In this document: positions 8,501-18,597 of the stretch, piece by piece | How positions within the stretch are numbered: the stretch's first letter is position 1 | How the letters are laid out: each line of letters opens with the position of its first letter | Source of the DNA: Ancylomarina sp. 16SWW S1-10-2 | GTDB lineage: Bacteria > Bacteroidota > Bacteroidia > Bacteroidales > Marinifilaceae | Length of the DNA: 64,000 nucleotides | Assembly: GCF_009669305.1 (NCBI RefSeq) | Contig: NZ_SADB01000001.1 | Location: 1-64,000 of the forward strand | Reading direction: 5' to 3' | The notes under the pieces: model-generated | Told to the model about the DNA's origin: nothing | The model's database searches: none | What the model saw: only the letters and a program-made list of their open reading frames with translations | Program-made: the position numbers and the translations under genes

Positions 8501-8618
8501 TTATATTAATTTAGAATCAAGTAATGAGATTTTAATCGCAGATAATTTACAGCTTAAAAACGTGTTGTTTTAATCAAACCAATGCAAAATTGCCTTGATT
8601 ATGAACTGTAAAATAAAT

Positions 8619-8640
8619 ACCCGAGACCAAAGTCTCGGGT
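8619..8640 (-). terminator. Terminator after the 49-aa membrane peptide gene
   Basis: ACCCGAGAC and GTCTCGGGT form a perfect 9-bp stem with a CAAA loop. On the minus strand ATTTATTTT follows. It is 11 nt past the small gene's stop. Confidence 0.75.
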
Positions 8641-8650
8641 ACTAACCAGC

Positions 8651-8800
8651 TTATTTTACTGGCTGTTCTGTATGAATATCGAAGCCTTTTTGTATGCCTT
8701 TATAGATATTGCTCCAATTTAAAGCAGTAGCTATTAAAAGAACAACTATAAAACTGATCATCAGTTTTTCGTTAAGGCTTAGATCTTTGAATTTGCGCAT
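8651..8800 (-). CDS. Small single-span membrane peptide
   Basis: 49 aa from the ATG at 8800 (MRKFKDLSLNEKLM). An in-frame upstream extension to 8857 is probably untranslated. One hydrophobic helix (about residues 14-28, SFIVVLLIATALNW) is followed by a polar tail. It is downstream of the ADP-forming acyl-CoA synthetase gene (83 nt) on the same strand and ends in front of a good hairpin terminator, so it is likely a genuine last gene of that transcript. I do not recognise a family. Confidence 0.55.
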   Translation of the reverse strand: MRKFKDLSLNEKLMISFIVVLLIATALNWSNIYKGIQKGFDIHTEQPVK

Positions 8801-8883
8801 AATATTGTGAGTTTGTGAGTTAGTAATTGAGTGAATTAGGTCATAAACAAACCCCAATATTACAAAATAACAAATTCAATACA

Positions 8884-10947
8884 TTACATATCTTTTTCAA
8901 TTCTAATACGAGCATCAACAGCTACAACGGCGTCTTTAGAGCCTAGAAGTGGATTCAAGTCCATTTCGAAAATCTCTGGAGCAACAGTCATTAATGCAGC
9001 AACACGAGAAATAGCATCAGCAAACTTATCTTCGTTCACCGGCTCTTGTCCTCTAATACCTTTAATAATGCCATATGATTGTAATCCTCGAATCATACGA
9101 TGAGCTTCGTTGTTTGAAATTGGAGCTAAGGCTGCTTTCACATCCTTAAATACTTCGATAAAAATGCCACCTAATCCACAAAGAACCATGTGACCAAATT
9201 TATCTTCGCGCTTAGCACCAATAAACACTTCAGTTCCGCTAATCTGAGAACACATCATTACAGCATACGTATCTTTTATCTTAATTAAACGTTCGAATTC
9301 AGCAACAACCGTTTCTTCATTCATCACATTTAATACAACCCCACCAACATCTGATTTATGAACAGGACCAACAACTTTCATTACCATTGGATAACCTATT
9401 TCTTTAGCCATTTCTTTGGCAGCTTCAACGGTATCAATTACGCCTTCTTTCGAACGTTCGACACCTGCAGCATCCAATAAAGCGTGAATTTTTTCAGGAG
9501 CTAAATAACCATTCTCAGCCTCATCGATAATAGCACGAATTGCTTTTTTATCAACTTCAGGCATAGCAACATTTTCTGCTTCTGGCTTAGGCGTGTTATA
9601 AACCTTTGAAAGTGCATCACCGAATATTACCTCATCAGGAAAATTGATTCTTCCCTTAGCTAGGAAGTGCTCAATCTCGTCTTTAACGTTAACTACTGAT
9701 GGAAGAATTGGATAAATCGGCTTTTTACACTGCTTCATTTTTTCGTCCAACAAATCGTAAACATCATATACAGGACATAATCCAGGACTACCAAATACAA
9801 CAGCCATTGCATCTATATTATCGAAATCATTATCACAAGCATCAATAATATCTCCCAACTGCTGCGCTGTACCTGTTGCCAAAAAATCGATTGGATTTGC
9901 AACTGAAGAACCACCGTAAAGTTTCTCTAGAAGCGCATCGGCCTTAGGACCTTCGATATGTGGAACATCTAAGCCATTATTTGAAAGTGAATCGGTCAAC
10001 ATAACTGCTGGTCCACCTGCATGTGTAATAATAGCAATATTTTTACCTGTCAACTCAGGATGCATAAAGATAGAAGCTACAGTAACTAACTCATCTCTAC
10101 CCGAACAGCGAACAATACCTGCTTTTTTAAACAAAGCATCAACCGCAACATCAGGACTAGCTAAAGCACCAGTATGAGAAGATGCTGCACGAGAACCTGC
10201 CTCAGAACTACCTGCCTTAATAGCAGCAATTTTACATCCCTTACGTATTAACGAAGAAGCATGCTTCAATAGCATCTTGGGTTTATCGATGTTCTCGATA
10301 TATAATAATTTTACTGAGCTTGAAGTTTCAGGATCGTAACTCTCATCCATATATTTAAGAATCTCCTCAACACCCATTTGTGCAGAGTTTCCAACTGAAT
10401 ATACATTTGAAAAAGATAGTCCTTTAGGTACAGCTGCTTCCAAAATAAAAACAGCAGTTGCTCCTGAACCCGTAATAAAATCACAACCTTTAGGATCTAA
10501 AGCAGGAATTGGAGTTGTGAAAACCCCATTGTAGTTAGGATTTAATACACCAACACAATTGGGTCCAATTAAAGCACCACCTACCGAGTTTATAGTCTCA
10601 ACAATTTGTCTTTCCAACTCAGCACCTTCTTCATTTTCCTCGCTAAATCCTGCTGAAATAATAATGAAAGCACGTGTGTTTTTCTCTTTTGCCAACAGCT
10701 TAATAGTTGGTAAGCAATATTTAGCAGCAATTGCTAGAATAGCGCAATCTACATCAGGTAAATCTTGAGGGTTTTTATATGATCTAACGCCTTGAACTTC
10801 GTCTAACTTTGGATTAGAAACATATAGATTTCCTTTAAAATTACCATCGATAAGATTCTTCAAAACTTTACCACCTGGCTTTTGTACATCGTCAGAACCT
10901 CCAACAACAACAATACTTTTAGGATTTAATAATTGCTCGTTTATCAT
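8884..10947 (-). CDS. ADP-forming acetate/acyl-CoA synthetase (fused alpha-beta)
   Basis: 687 aa. The N-terminal CoA-binding domain (IVVVGGSDDVQKPGGKVLKN) and CoA-ligase domains carry the phospho-accepting His in SSHTGAL (H258). The C-terminal ATP-grasp domain begins near residue 475 (GYPMVMKVVGPVHKSDVGGV). This is the fused form of the enzyme that makes acid plus ATP from acyl-CoA, ADP and phosphate. In the window it completes a route aminotransferase, 2-oxoacid:ferredoxin oxidoreductase, acyl-CoA synthetase, giving substrate-level phosphorylation from amino acids. That pathway is inference from gene order; acyl-CoA range is not visible. Confidence 0.92.
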   Translation of the reverse strand: MINEQLLNPKSIVVVGGSDDVQKPGGKVLKNLIDGNFKGNLYVSNPKLDEVQGVRSYKNPQDLPDVDCAILAIAAKYCLPTIKLLAKEKNTRAFIIISAGFSEENEEGAELERQIVETINSVGGALIGPNCVGVLNPNYNGVFTTPIPALDPKGCDFITGSGATAVFILEAAVPKGLSFSNVYSVGNSAQMGVEEILKYMDESYDPETSSSVKLLYIENIDKPKMLLKHASSLIRKGCKIAAIKAGSSEAGSRAASSHTGALASPDVAVDALFKKAGIVRCSGRDELVTVASIFMHPELTGKNIAIITHAGGPAVMLTDSLSNNGLDVPHIEGPKADALLEKLYGGSSVANPIDFLATGTAQQLGDIIDACDNDFDNIDAMAVVFGSPGLCPVYDVYDLLDEKMKQCKKPIYPILPSVVNVKDEIEHFLAKGRINFPDEVIFGDALSKVYNTPKPEAENVAMPEVDKKAIRAIIDEAENGYLAPEKIHALLDAAGVERSKEGVIDTVEAAKEMAKEIGYPMVMKVVGPVHKSDVGGVVLNVMNEETVVAEFERLIKIKDTYAVMMCSQISGTEVFIGAKREDKFGHMVLCGLGGIFIEVFKDVKAALAPISNNEAHRMIRGLQSYGIIKGIRGQEPVNEDKFADAISRVAALMTVAPEIFEMDLNPLLGSKDAVVAVDARIRIEKDM

Positions 10948-11462
10948 TGTATGTATTTTAATATTTTTTTGTTTCTAGAATTTTCAAGAATCAAGCGTTA
11001 TAAAGGAATAGCTTCTCTTAGTAGACCCCTTAATAACTAAATTGGGTGAACAAGAAAACAACTATTTTTAAACAAGACTAAAATATTGATTCTTCTTATT
11101 TTTCACAAATATAGTAATAATCAGTACTCTAAAAAGCCGAATTAGTACTAATCTATAAGCACAAGCCTGTTTGTTGGATAAAAATCAACTATTTATAATC
11201 GGTCTAAAACAATCGTTTGCGTATAATTTTCAAATTGATAAATTTCACAGCATAAATCAGAAAGATATTGCTTACCACTTTCATTATAAATTTTTCCCTT
11301 AAGCGTATTTAAACAAAACAAATAAAGAGTTTAGAGTATGAAACTCCAGATACTAATTACATGAGACATATACTTAAGAATTAATCACTATTTTGTGGAC
11401 CACTAACATTTGAAAAACGTAGATTATAACAATACCCAGTTTAATAGCCTAAGTCGACAAAC
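10948..11462. other. Divergent intergenic region, no gene seen
   Basis: 515 nt of AT-rich sequence between the minus-strand acyl-CoA synthetase and plus-strand hydE. It should hold both promoters. Two AGTACT palindromes occur in the 11120-11150 area. I found no convincing TAnnTTTG box, hairpin or short gene. Confidence 0.4.
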
Positions 11463-12545
11463 ATGAATATTAATTTCGATACACTATTGCAAAAAGACAG
11501 CTTTACAAAAGATGAAATTGTTCAACTGCTAAAAGCTAGCGGTGAACAAGAAAAAGCTTTATTTGAGAAGTCTCGCGAAGTTAAACTTAAGCATGTAGGC
11601 AATAAAGTCTATTTTAGAGGCTTAATTGAATTCTCGAATATTTGCAAAAAGGATTGTTTGTACTGTGGTATTCGTGCGTCAAATAAAATGGTAAACCGCT
11701 ACGATATTGCTGATGATCAAATTCTAAAAGCTGCCAAGTTCGCACATGAACACAAATATGGCTCTTTGGTACTACAAAGCGGCGAACGTACTGATACTGC
11801 CTTTATCGATCGAATTACCAATTTGCTTCAGGAAATTAAGAAACTTAGCGATAATGAACTTGGTATAACAATCTCGATGGGAGAGCAAACTAAAGAAACC
11901 TATCAAAAATGGTTCGTTGCTGGTGCTCACCGCTACCTACTTCGTATAGAGTCGAGCAATCCCGAATTATACAAAAAAATTCATCCCAACAACGAAAACC
12001 ACTCTCACGCGACTCGCCTAAAATGTCTGAAAGATTTACAAGATATAGGCTACCAAACAGGAACTGGCATTATGATTGGGCTCCCTTTTCAAACCTATGA
12101 AGACTTGGCAAACGATATCCTTTTCATGAAGGAATTTGACATTGACATGGTTGGAATGGGGCCTTATATAGAACATAATCAAACTCCTCTTTACGAATAT
12201 AAAGATAGCTTAATGAGTTTGAAAGATAGATTTAGACTTTCGCTTAGAATGATTGCTATTTTACGTATTATCATGAAAGATATTAATATAGCTTCGGCTA
12301 CAGCTCTTCAAGCTATCGATCCTCTTGGCAGGGAAAAAGCTTTAAAAATTGGAGCTAATATTATCATGCCTAATATCACCCCAACTCAAGAAAGAGCAAA
12401 CTATCTATTGTATCAAAACAAACCTTGTATTGATGAAGGTGCTGATGACTGTACAAACTGCATGGAAGCTAGAATTAATATGGCTGATGGAGAAATTGGA
12501 TATGATCAATGGGGCGATTCTTTACATTACAAATCGAGACATTAA
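11463..12545 (+). CDS. hydE: [FeFe]-hydrogenase maturase HydE (radical SAM)
   Basis: 360 aa. The radical-SAM cluster is C61-x3-C65-x2-C68 in ICKKDCLYCGIRAS. A second cysteine set in CIDEGADDCTNC (CX7CX2C) matches the auxiliary cluster site of many HydE proteins. SSNPELYKKIHP and MIGLPFQTYEDLANDI also fit. HydE works with HydG and HydF to build the [2Fe] subcluster of [FeFe] hydrogenase. HydG is encoded 6 kb downstream on the opposite strand, but no hydF or hydrogenase structural gene lies in the window. It is monocistronic and followed by a shared terminator hairpin. Confidence 0.93.
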   Translation: MNINFDTLLQKDSFTKDEIVQLLKASGEQEKALFEKSREVKLKHVGNKVYFRGLIEFSNICKKDCLYCGIRASNKMVNRYDIADDQILKAAKFAHEHKYGSLVLQSGERTDTAFIDRITNLLQEIKKLSDNELGITISMGEQTKETYQKWFVAGAHRYLLRIESSNPELYKKIHPNNENHSHATRLKCLKDLQDIGYQTGTGIMIGLPFQTYEDLANDILFMKEFDIDMVGMGPYIEHNQTPLYEYKDSLMSLKDRFRLSLRMIAILRIIMKDINIASATALQAIDPLGREKALKIGANIIMPNITPTQERANYLLYQNKPCIDEGADDCTNCMEARINMADGEIGYDQWGDSLHYKSRH

Positions 12546-12686
12546 TAAAAATATATAAAGTACTTAGAGCATTTATAAGCGCCTAAAGTAAATAAGATAT
12601 CTTGTTTAAAACAGCGAAGAATTTACGATTCGAACAGAAAACTAAGACACAACAATAAAGGAAACAATGACTTATACACAATAACG

Positions 12687-12717
12687 AAGCGATCTCAGAA
12701 AACATCTGAGATCGCTT
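12687..12717. terminator. Bidirectional terminator hydE / M28 peptidase
   Basis: AAGCGATCTCAGA and TCTGAGATCGCTT form a perfect 13-bp stem with a 5-nt loop (AAACA), followed by TTTCC on the plus strand. It lies between convergent genes. Confidence 0.75.
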
Positions 12718-12739
12718 TTCCATTTCTTACTAATTCATT

Positions 12740-14398
12740 CTAATTAGCCATTTGTTTATCACGAATAGCTTTAAATTCGGAGCCCTCTTTCCATTTTGGG
12801 AAAGTATCTTCGTTGGCAAGCTTCCACCCAATTCGGAACATGAGCTTAGCATCTTCTTCAACGCCCGACAAATCCCACCAATCTTGATATTCATCAGCAG
12901 GTTTGTGATAATTGTTTGCTAACCAATTCTTCTCCATCTTAGACATATATTCTTTTCCCTTTTCGATATGATCGCAATTTCCTCTAGCAAAAAGTGCGGG
13001 AACTCCAGCTTTCGCAAAGCTAAAATGATCTGCTCTAAAATACATGCCTGTATGAGGGTTTGGATCTGGCAGTATATAACGACCTTGTTTCTTAACTGCT
13101 TCAGCTGCATAATCGTCAAGCTCCGATTGACCAAAACCAGTAACCATAAGGTCTTTCATTCTACCATAAGGCAACATTAAATCGTTATTAATATTCGCAG
13201 CAGTTTTATTGAGTGGAAATATAGGATGACTCACATAGTAAGCTGAACCATTTAAGCCTGACTCTTCGGCCGATGGTGCTAAAAATACAATAGAACGTCG
13301 AGGAGTTGGCATAGCCTTAAAAGCACGAGCAATTTCAAACATCCATGCCAATGAAGTCCCATTATCAACCGCTCCATTGTATATACTATCACCATTCATT
13401 TTTCGTCCAATACCCAAATGGTCCCAATGAGCAGAATAAATGATACACTCGTCTGACAAATCACTTCCCTTAATCATTCCGATAACATTATTGGTTTTAT
13501 CTACTCGAAACGAATTATGAATAGTCATATTCATTTTTGAGCTTAAAGGAACTCCTTTATACCCTTTCACCTTTGCGGCAGTAATCTCCTTATCTAAATC
13601 GAGATTACTTTTTGCAAAAATACGATCGGCTATATCGTGAGTTAACCAGCCTTCAATAGCAGATCTATCGGCATACTTATTTTTAGATTGCTGATACAAT
13701 TTAGGTACCAAAGCAGAATTTAACACAACTGACCATGGATAACCTGCACCCTTATTATCGTGAATAATTAATAAAGCAGCTGCTCCTTGTCTTGCAGCTT
13801 CTTCATATTTATAACTCCAACGGCCATAATAGGTCATTTCATTTCCCTTAAACAATTCATCGTTCCCTGAATCAAGTCCTGGATCATTCACTAGTACAAG
13901 AACCGTTTTCCCCTTCACATCAATATTTTCGTAATCATTCCATCCATATTCTGGAGCTACTATTCCATATCCGGCAAATACCATTTCGGAATCCTTTACT
14001 TCAATCTTATCTTCTAATCGACGAGAAAAGACGACAAAATCGTCTTTATAACGAATTGCCATTTCTTCCCCATCCGTATCAATAGTCATAGGTTTATCAA
14101 CACCAACAGTAACTTCAACCAAAGGAAATTCTTGCAAATAGCTTCCATTTACAGCTGGTTTTAAGCCCAAATCAGCATATACATTTGATATATATTCTAT
14201 CGTTTTATCTTCTCCTTCAGAAAATGGTTTTCTTCCTTGAAACTCATCTGAGGCTAAAACTTGAATATGTTCTTTCATCTTTTCCTGCGACATTAAAGCT
14301 TCCGCTTTTTCTAACGAAGCCTTAGGTTGAGGTTGGCAGGCAAAAAAGAGACAAGATACACCAACTAGTAAAGCACTTGAAAACAATTTAGTTATCAT
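12740..14398 (-). CDS. M28-family zinc peptidase lipoprotein
   Basis: 552 aa. The signal peptide ends in a lipobox (CLFFAC, lipid Cys about residue 21). A PA-like domain occupies roughly residues 130-250. The M28 core follows: YSAHWDHLGIG (first metal His/Asp), YNGAVDNGTS (bridging Asp), APSAEESGLNGSAYY (catalytic Glu pair), FRADHFSFAKAGVPA (last metal His). The family are aminopeptidases or carboxypeptidases releasing amino acids outside the cytoplasm. As a lipoprotein it is probably anchored in the outer membrane or periplasm, and may feed the amino-acid catabolism suggested by the neighbouring genes. Substrate is unknown. Confidence 0.9.
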   Translation of the reverse strand: MITKLFSSALLVGVSCLFFACQPQPKASLEKAEALMSQEKMKEHIQVLASDEFQGRKPFSEGEDKTIEYISNVYADLGLKPAVNGSYLQEFPLVEVTVGVDKPMTIDTDGEEMAIRYKDDFVVFSRRLEDKIEVKDSEMVFAGYGIVAPEYGWNDYENIDVKGKTVLVLVNDPGLDSGNDELFKGNEMTYYGRWSYKYEEAARQGAAALLIIHDNKGAGYPWSVVLNSALVPKLYQQSKNKYADRSAIEGWLTHDIADRIFAKSNLDLDKEITAAKVKGYKGVPLSSKMNMTIHNSFRVDKTNNVIGMIKGSDLSDECIIYSAHWDHLGIGRKMNGDSIYNGAVDNGTSLAWMFEIARAFKAMPTPRRSIVFLAPSAEESGLNGSAYYVSHPIFPLNKTAANINNDLMLPYGRMKDLMVTGFGQSELDDYAAEAVKKQGRYILPDPNPHTGMYFRADHFSFAKAGVPALFARGNCDHIEKGKEYMSKMEKNWLANNYHKPADEYQDWWDLSGVEEDAKLMFRIGWKLANEDTFPKWKEGSEFKAIRDKQMAN

Positions 14399-14722
14399 TA
14401 TTTAAGGTTTTAAATTTAACTAGGAGCTTATTCCCAGATCATAGGGTTAGTATTTCAGGAGCAAACATAAATTTGATATTTAAGTTCAATTTTAAACATC
14501 TATATTATAAATTAATTCGCTTTGTACAGAACAAATTTATCATTTTTATATCCTAAAAAAAATTGTACCTTTTAGTGTTTTTTAAAGTCATGTTTTTCAA
14601 TAAAAAAGAACGAGTAATTAAAGTCGATTTCTCTTTATAGATTAAAGAAATTTTATCATAAAACTAACCAATAAACACATCTTACATACTAATATTTCAG
14701 TCATAAGATAAGTACTACTTAT
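14399..14722. other. Divergent intergenic region, no gene seen
   Basis: 324 nt of very AT-rich DNA between the peptidase (minus) and the sensor kinase (plus). Both promoters must lie here, but I see no clear TAnnTTTG box, hairpin or short gene. Confidence 0.4.
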
Positions 14723-17700
14723 ATGAACAACCCATTCATTAAAATAACACTAAGTCTAACTTTATTACTTTTTACTGTTGCAAGCTTTGCCCAACATTAT
14801 AGTTTCACAAATTATTCTTTAGAAGAAGGTCTTCCTCAATCTGAGGTTTCAGCATTGATACAAGATACAAAAGGCAATTTATGGTTAGGTACAAACGGAG
14901 GAGGGCTCTCTCGTTTTAATGGCAAAAAGTTCATTTCTTACAATAATATTGATGGCTTAGCTGACAACAATATTCGATCATTATTTCAAGATAAAGAAGG
15001 AAATATATGGATCGGAACTAGTATTGGAATTAGCTATTTTAATGGCATAAAATTTATTAATTACGGTAAAAATGACAGTTTACCTATAGCACAATATAGA
15101 GAAATACAAGAAGGTAATGATGGTAAACTATGGGCATTAGGCGTAAATGGTAAGCAAAATACGCTTGTATACATTGAAAATGGATATCTATACAATACAA
15201 GTAAATTATATCCTGAGCTTACAACCAACAATAGAATCATATCAATACTAAGCGATCCTTCAGGCAAAATTCTAGTATCTACCAAAAATGCTTTATATGA
15301 GATTAATAAAGGCAAATTATCACTATCTAAATTAAACAATAATCCAAATTTTAATGGTCAAATTATTATCCCATCCTTTTTTGATTCAGAACAAGAATGT
15401 TGGTATCGAAACTTTATACCAGGATATGGATTTAAGCTATTTAAAACTGAAAACAAGATAATAACACAAATTGATCTTCCCGATTCTATCAAGCCTAATA
15501 ACATCACAAACATTAGCTTAGACTCCAAGAAACAACTTTGGATTTGTATTCGAGATGTTGGATTAGCAATAATTTCTAAAGATAAAACAACAATTATTGA
15601 TGAAAAAAGAGGCTTAATATCTCCATATATTAACAGTGTTCTAGAAGATGCAGAAGGTAATATCTGGCTCACAACCAATGGGAATGGTCTTATTAAATAT
15701 GGCTCAAACAAATTTCTTTCTTTAAATTTCTCAAATACAATTGGAGGTAATATTGTATTAGCCACAACACAAGATTCAAAAGGCTATTATTGGTTTAGTA
15801 TCTCTGGCAAAGGAATCGTTCGATTCAAAAATGGAAAGGTTGAAATATTCGATTCAAGAACCCAACCTGCCTTAAAAAGAGTGAGCGATTTTCATGAGTT
15901 AAAAAATGGAAATATGCTCATAGCCACAGAAGCAGGCTTACTGGAATTCAGTAAGGGAAAAATTAAGAATGTTTCAAAAAGTTACGGATTCCCCTCAAAA
16001 GTCATAATTACTGACATGTGTTCTAATAAAGATGGAATTTGGTTTGCAATAGTAGGCAAAGGACTTGTTTATATCGCAAATAATGGTGAAAGACGAATTA
16101 TTAATAACAAAACTCATAATCTGACTACTGAAACGATCACTAACCTATTTATAGATTCCAAAAATAGGCTTTGGCTATCACACATGAAAGGCGTATCAGT
16201 TCTCGATGGCGATAATATTATAACCTATAATAAAAAAGATGGTATTAGCCACAACTGGATTTCACAAACTTGTGAAGATAAACTAGGACGTATTTGGGTA
16301 GCTACTTTTAGTGGCGGTGTTTCTTATTGGGACGATCAAAGATGGATTAACATCGATACTAAAGATGGCTTAAGTTCGAAAATCACTTATTCAATACTTA
16401 CAGATCAGGAAGGTAATATTTGGGTAGGTACACAAAATGGTGTTGATCGTATTTCATTCGATTTATCGGGAAAAATTGATAAAATTAGAAACTACAATAA
16501 ACACGATGGTTTTACGGGGATTGAAAACAATAGTGCTAGTAATTACATTGATTCAAATCAAAATCTCTGGTTTGGAACTATAAATGGTGCAATGGTATTT
16601 AATCCTACTAACGATAAAATTAACCTAACACCTCCTATCATTCAGCTAACAGATATTTATCTGTTCTTCAAAAAAGTTAATTGGAGAAGTAAAAGATTTA
16701 TAAATAAATCGAGCAGTGTTAGCCCTTGGTTCTCTATTCCACATGATTTAAATCTTACTCATGACTTAAATCATCTCACGTTTAACTTTGAGGCCTTGAG
16801 TTATAAATCACCCGAGAAAGTTCAATACAAATGGATTCTTCAAGGACTTGATAAAGATTGGTCACCAGTTACCACCAAATCAGAAGCAGTATATTCTAGA
16901 ATTCCACATGGAACATACACATTTAAAATAAAAGCATCCAACAGTGATGGCGTGTGGACACCTACCCCTTACGAGTACACATTTACCATACTTCCGCCAT
17001 GGTGGCTAACTTGGTGGTTTTTATCTTTACTCGTTATCTTCTTTGCTGTTATCGTATTTTTAACCATTAAAATAAGATTGATTAATATTCGTAATAAGCA
17101 AAAAGTACTTGAAATAATGGTATTCGATAAAACGAAGGAAATCAGGTCTCAAAAAGCTGAAATTGAGAAGAAGAATGACGCCCTTGAAGAACAAAAAGAA
17201 GAAATTCTTCAACAATCGCAATTCCTTCAGAAATCATATATGAACCTAATTCACTTAAATGATATTGGAAAAATAATAACAGCAAATCTTTCATTTGAAC
17301 GTATTATTGATTCAGCATATCAATCGGTAAAAGAGCTAATGGATGCTCCGATATTTGGAATTGGAGTATATGACAAGAACAAAAAAGATCTTTATTTCCC
17401 TCGATTTAAAGCGGGAAAGAATGACATTGATGACATTAGATTAAACCTAAATGATCCCAACAGACTTGCCGTTTATTGCTATAATAACGCAGCAGAAATC
17501 GTCATAAATGATATTGACAAAGAAGCCTCAAAATACATCAAGAAGGTTATTGCTATAAAAAATTCTCACCCAGCTAAATCAATTATTTATATACCTCTAA
17601 AAGTAAGAGGTCATATTATTGGTGTTATTACAGTTCAAAGCTTTCTAAAAAATGCCTTTAAGGATTATCATCTTAGCTTATTACAAAATATAGCTGTGTA

Positions 17701-18523
17701 CACTAGTATTGCAATAGAAAATGCACAGGTCTTTCAGAAAATTGAATTACAAGCTAAGTGGCTTCAAAAAGCAAATAATAATATCAACCTTCAAAAAGAA
17801 GAGATTCTCAACAAGAATTCTGAATTAACCGAATTAAATAATGAAAAAAATCATCTGATAGGCATTATTGCTCACGACCTAAAGAATCCTTTAACTTCGA
17901 CGCTCACTATTGCAGAATACCTAAAATCTCAAATAAAAGATAGTAATCATCCTGAGGATATTGAGAATATAGACTATATGCTCAACGCCCTTAATCGGAT
18001 GAACAAGATGATTACTAAAATTCTTGATGTTAAAATGATAGAATCTAAAATTACGAACCTAAAATTAGAAAAAGTTAATCTATCGAAACTACTAAGTGCT
18101 GTAAACAACAACTTTAAAGAAACACTCGAAAATAAACAAATCACATTAAATTTCGATCCAGCAGACTCTTATGTAGATATTGATCCCGAATACATGACTC
18201 AGGTCTATGAAAACCTAATCTCGAATGCTATCAAATTCTCACCTTCGAATAAGGAAATTTGGGTAAAGGTTTGGGAAGATGGAGATAAAGTAAAAACTAT
18301 GATTAGGGATGAAGGTCCTGGAATATCTGATGAAGACCAGCAAAGAATGTTTGGTAAATTCCAGATTCTAAGTGCTAAGCCAACTGCTGGAGAGCGCTCA
18401 ACCGGACTTGGTCTTTCTATTGTTAAAAAGTACGTTGAAGCTATGAAAGGTAAAGTTTGGTGCGAAAGTAAACTCGGCCAAGGAAGTAACTTCTTTATAG
18501 AAATGGATAAAGCGATCATTTAG
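14723..18523 (+). CDS. Propeller-type sensor histidine kinase (Reg_prop, Y_Y_Y, GAF, HisKA, HATPase)
   Basis: 1266 aa. A signal peptide is followed by about nine two-component-regulator propeller repeats (units such as GNLWLGTNGGGLSRF, GNIWVGTQNGVDRI) and a Y_Y_Y domain ending near 770. One membrane helix comes next (WWLTWWFLSLLVIFF), then a coiled coil to about 850 and a GAF-like domain at about 860-1010. HisKA has H1051 in IIAHDLKNPLTS, and HATPase_c has the N box at N1164, DEGPGISDED and STGLGLSIVKK. It senses a periplasmic ligand and phosphorylates an unidentified response regulator. Unlike hybrid systems for polysaccharide use it has no receiver or AraC domain, and no regulator is adjacent. 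It lies between hydE and hydG. Confidence 0.9.
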   Translation: MNNPFIKITLSLTLLLFTVASFAQHYSFTNYSLEEGLPQSEVSALIQDTKGNLWLGTNGGGLSRFNGKKFISYNNIDGLADNNIRSLFQDKEGNIWIGTSIGISYFNGIKFINYGKNDSLPIAQYREIQEGNDGKLWALGVNGKQNTLVYIENGYLYNTSKLYPELTTNNRIISILSDPSGKILVSTKNALYEINKGKLSLSKLNNNPNFNGQIIIPSFFDSEQECWYRNFIPGYGFKLFKTENKIITQIDLPDSIKPNNITNISLDSKKQLWICIRDVGLAIISKDKTTIIDEKRGLISPYINSVLEDAEGNIWLTTNGNGLIKYGSNKFLSLNFSNTIGGNIVLATTQDSKGYYWFSISGKGIVRFKNGKVEIFDSRTQPALKRVSDFHELKNGNMLIATEAGLLEFSKGKIKNVSKSYGFPSKVIITDMCSNKDGIWFAIVGKGLVYIANNGERRIINNKTHNLTTETITNLFIDSKNRLWLSHMKGVSVLDGDNIITYNKKDGISHNWISQTCEDKLGRIWVATFSGGVSYWDDQRWINIDTKDGLSSKITYSILTDQEGNIWVGTQNGVDRISFDLSGKIDKIRNYNKHDGFTGIENNSASNYIDSNQNLWFGTINGAMVFNPTNDKINLTPPIIQLTDIYLFFKKVNWRSKRFINKSSSVSPWFSIPHDLNLTHDLNHLTFNFEALSYKSPEKVQYKWILQGLDKDWSPVTTKSEAVYSRIPHGTYTFKIKASNSDGVWTPTPYEYTFTILPPWWLTWWFLSLLVIFFAVIVFLTIKIRLINIRNKQKVLEIMVFDKTKEIRSQKAEIEKKNDALEEQKEEILQQSQFLQKSYMNLIHLNDIGKIITANLSFERIIDSAYQSVKELMDAPIFGIGVYDKNKKDLYFPRFKAGKNDIDDIRLNLNDPNRLAVYCYNNAAEIVINDIDKEASKYIKKVIAIKNSHPAKSIIYIPLKVRGHIIGVITVQSFLKNAFKDYHLSLLQNIAVYTSIAIENAQVFQKIELQAKWLQKANNNINLQKEEILNKNSELTELNNEKNHLIGIIAHDLKNPLTSTLTIAEYLKSQIKDSNHPEDIENIDYMLNALNRMNKMITKILDVKMIESKITNLKLEKVNLSKLLSAVNNNFKETLENKQITLNFDPADSYVDIDPEYMTQVYENLISNAIKFSPSNKEIWVKVWEDGDKVKTMIRDEGPGISDEDQQRMFGKFQILSAKPTAGERSTGLGLSIVKKYVEAMKGKVWCESKLGQGSNFFIEMDKAII

Positions 18524-18549
18524 CAGTCAAACTTAACACATATAAAAAA

Positions 18550-18572
18550 AAGCCCGATTTAAATCGGGCTTT
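18550..18572. terminator. Bidirectional terminator, sensor kinase / hydG
   Basis: A perfect palindrome, AGCCCGATTT/AAATCGGGCT, is flanked by an A-run on the left and a T-run on the right, serving both convergent genes. Confidence 0.85.
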
Positions 18573-18597
18573 TTAGTATTCTTTTTTAATCAGAATT

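Noticed and set aside
14723-18523. Hybrid two-component system (HTCS) with AraC output
   Set aside because: The chain ends right after the HATPase domain; no receiver or helix-turn-helix is encoded in or after it.
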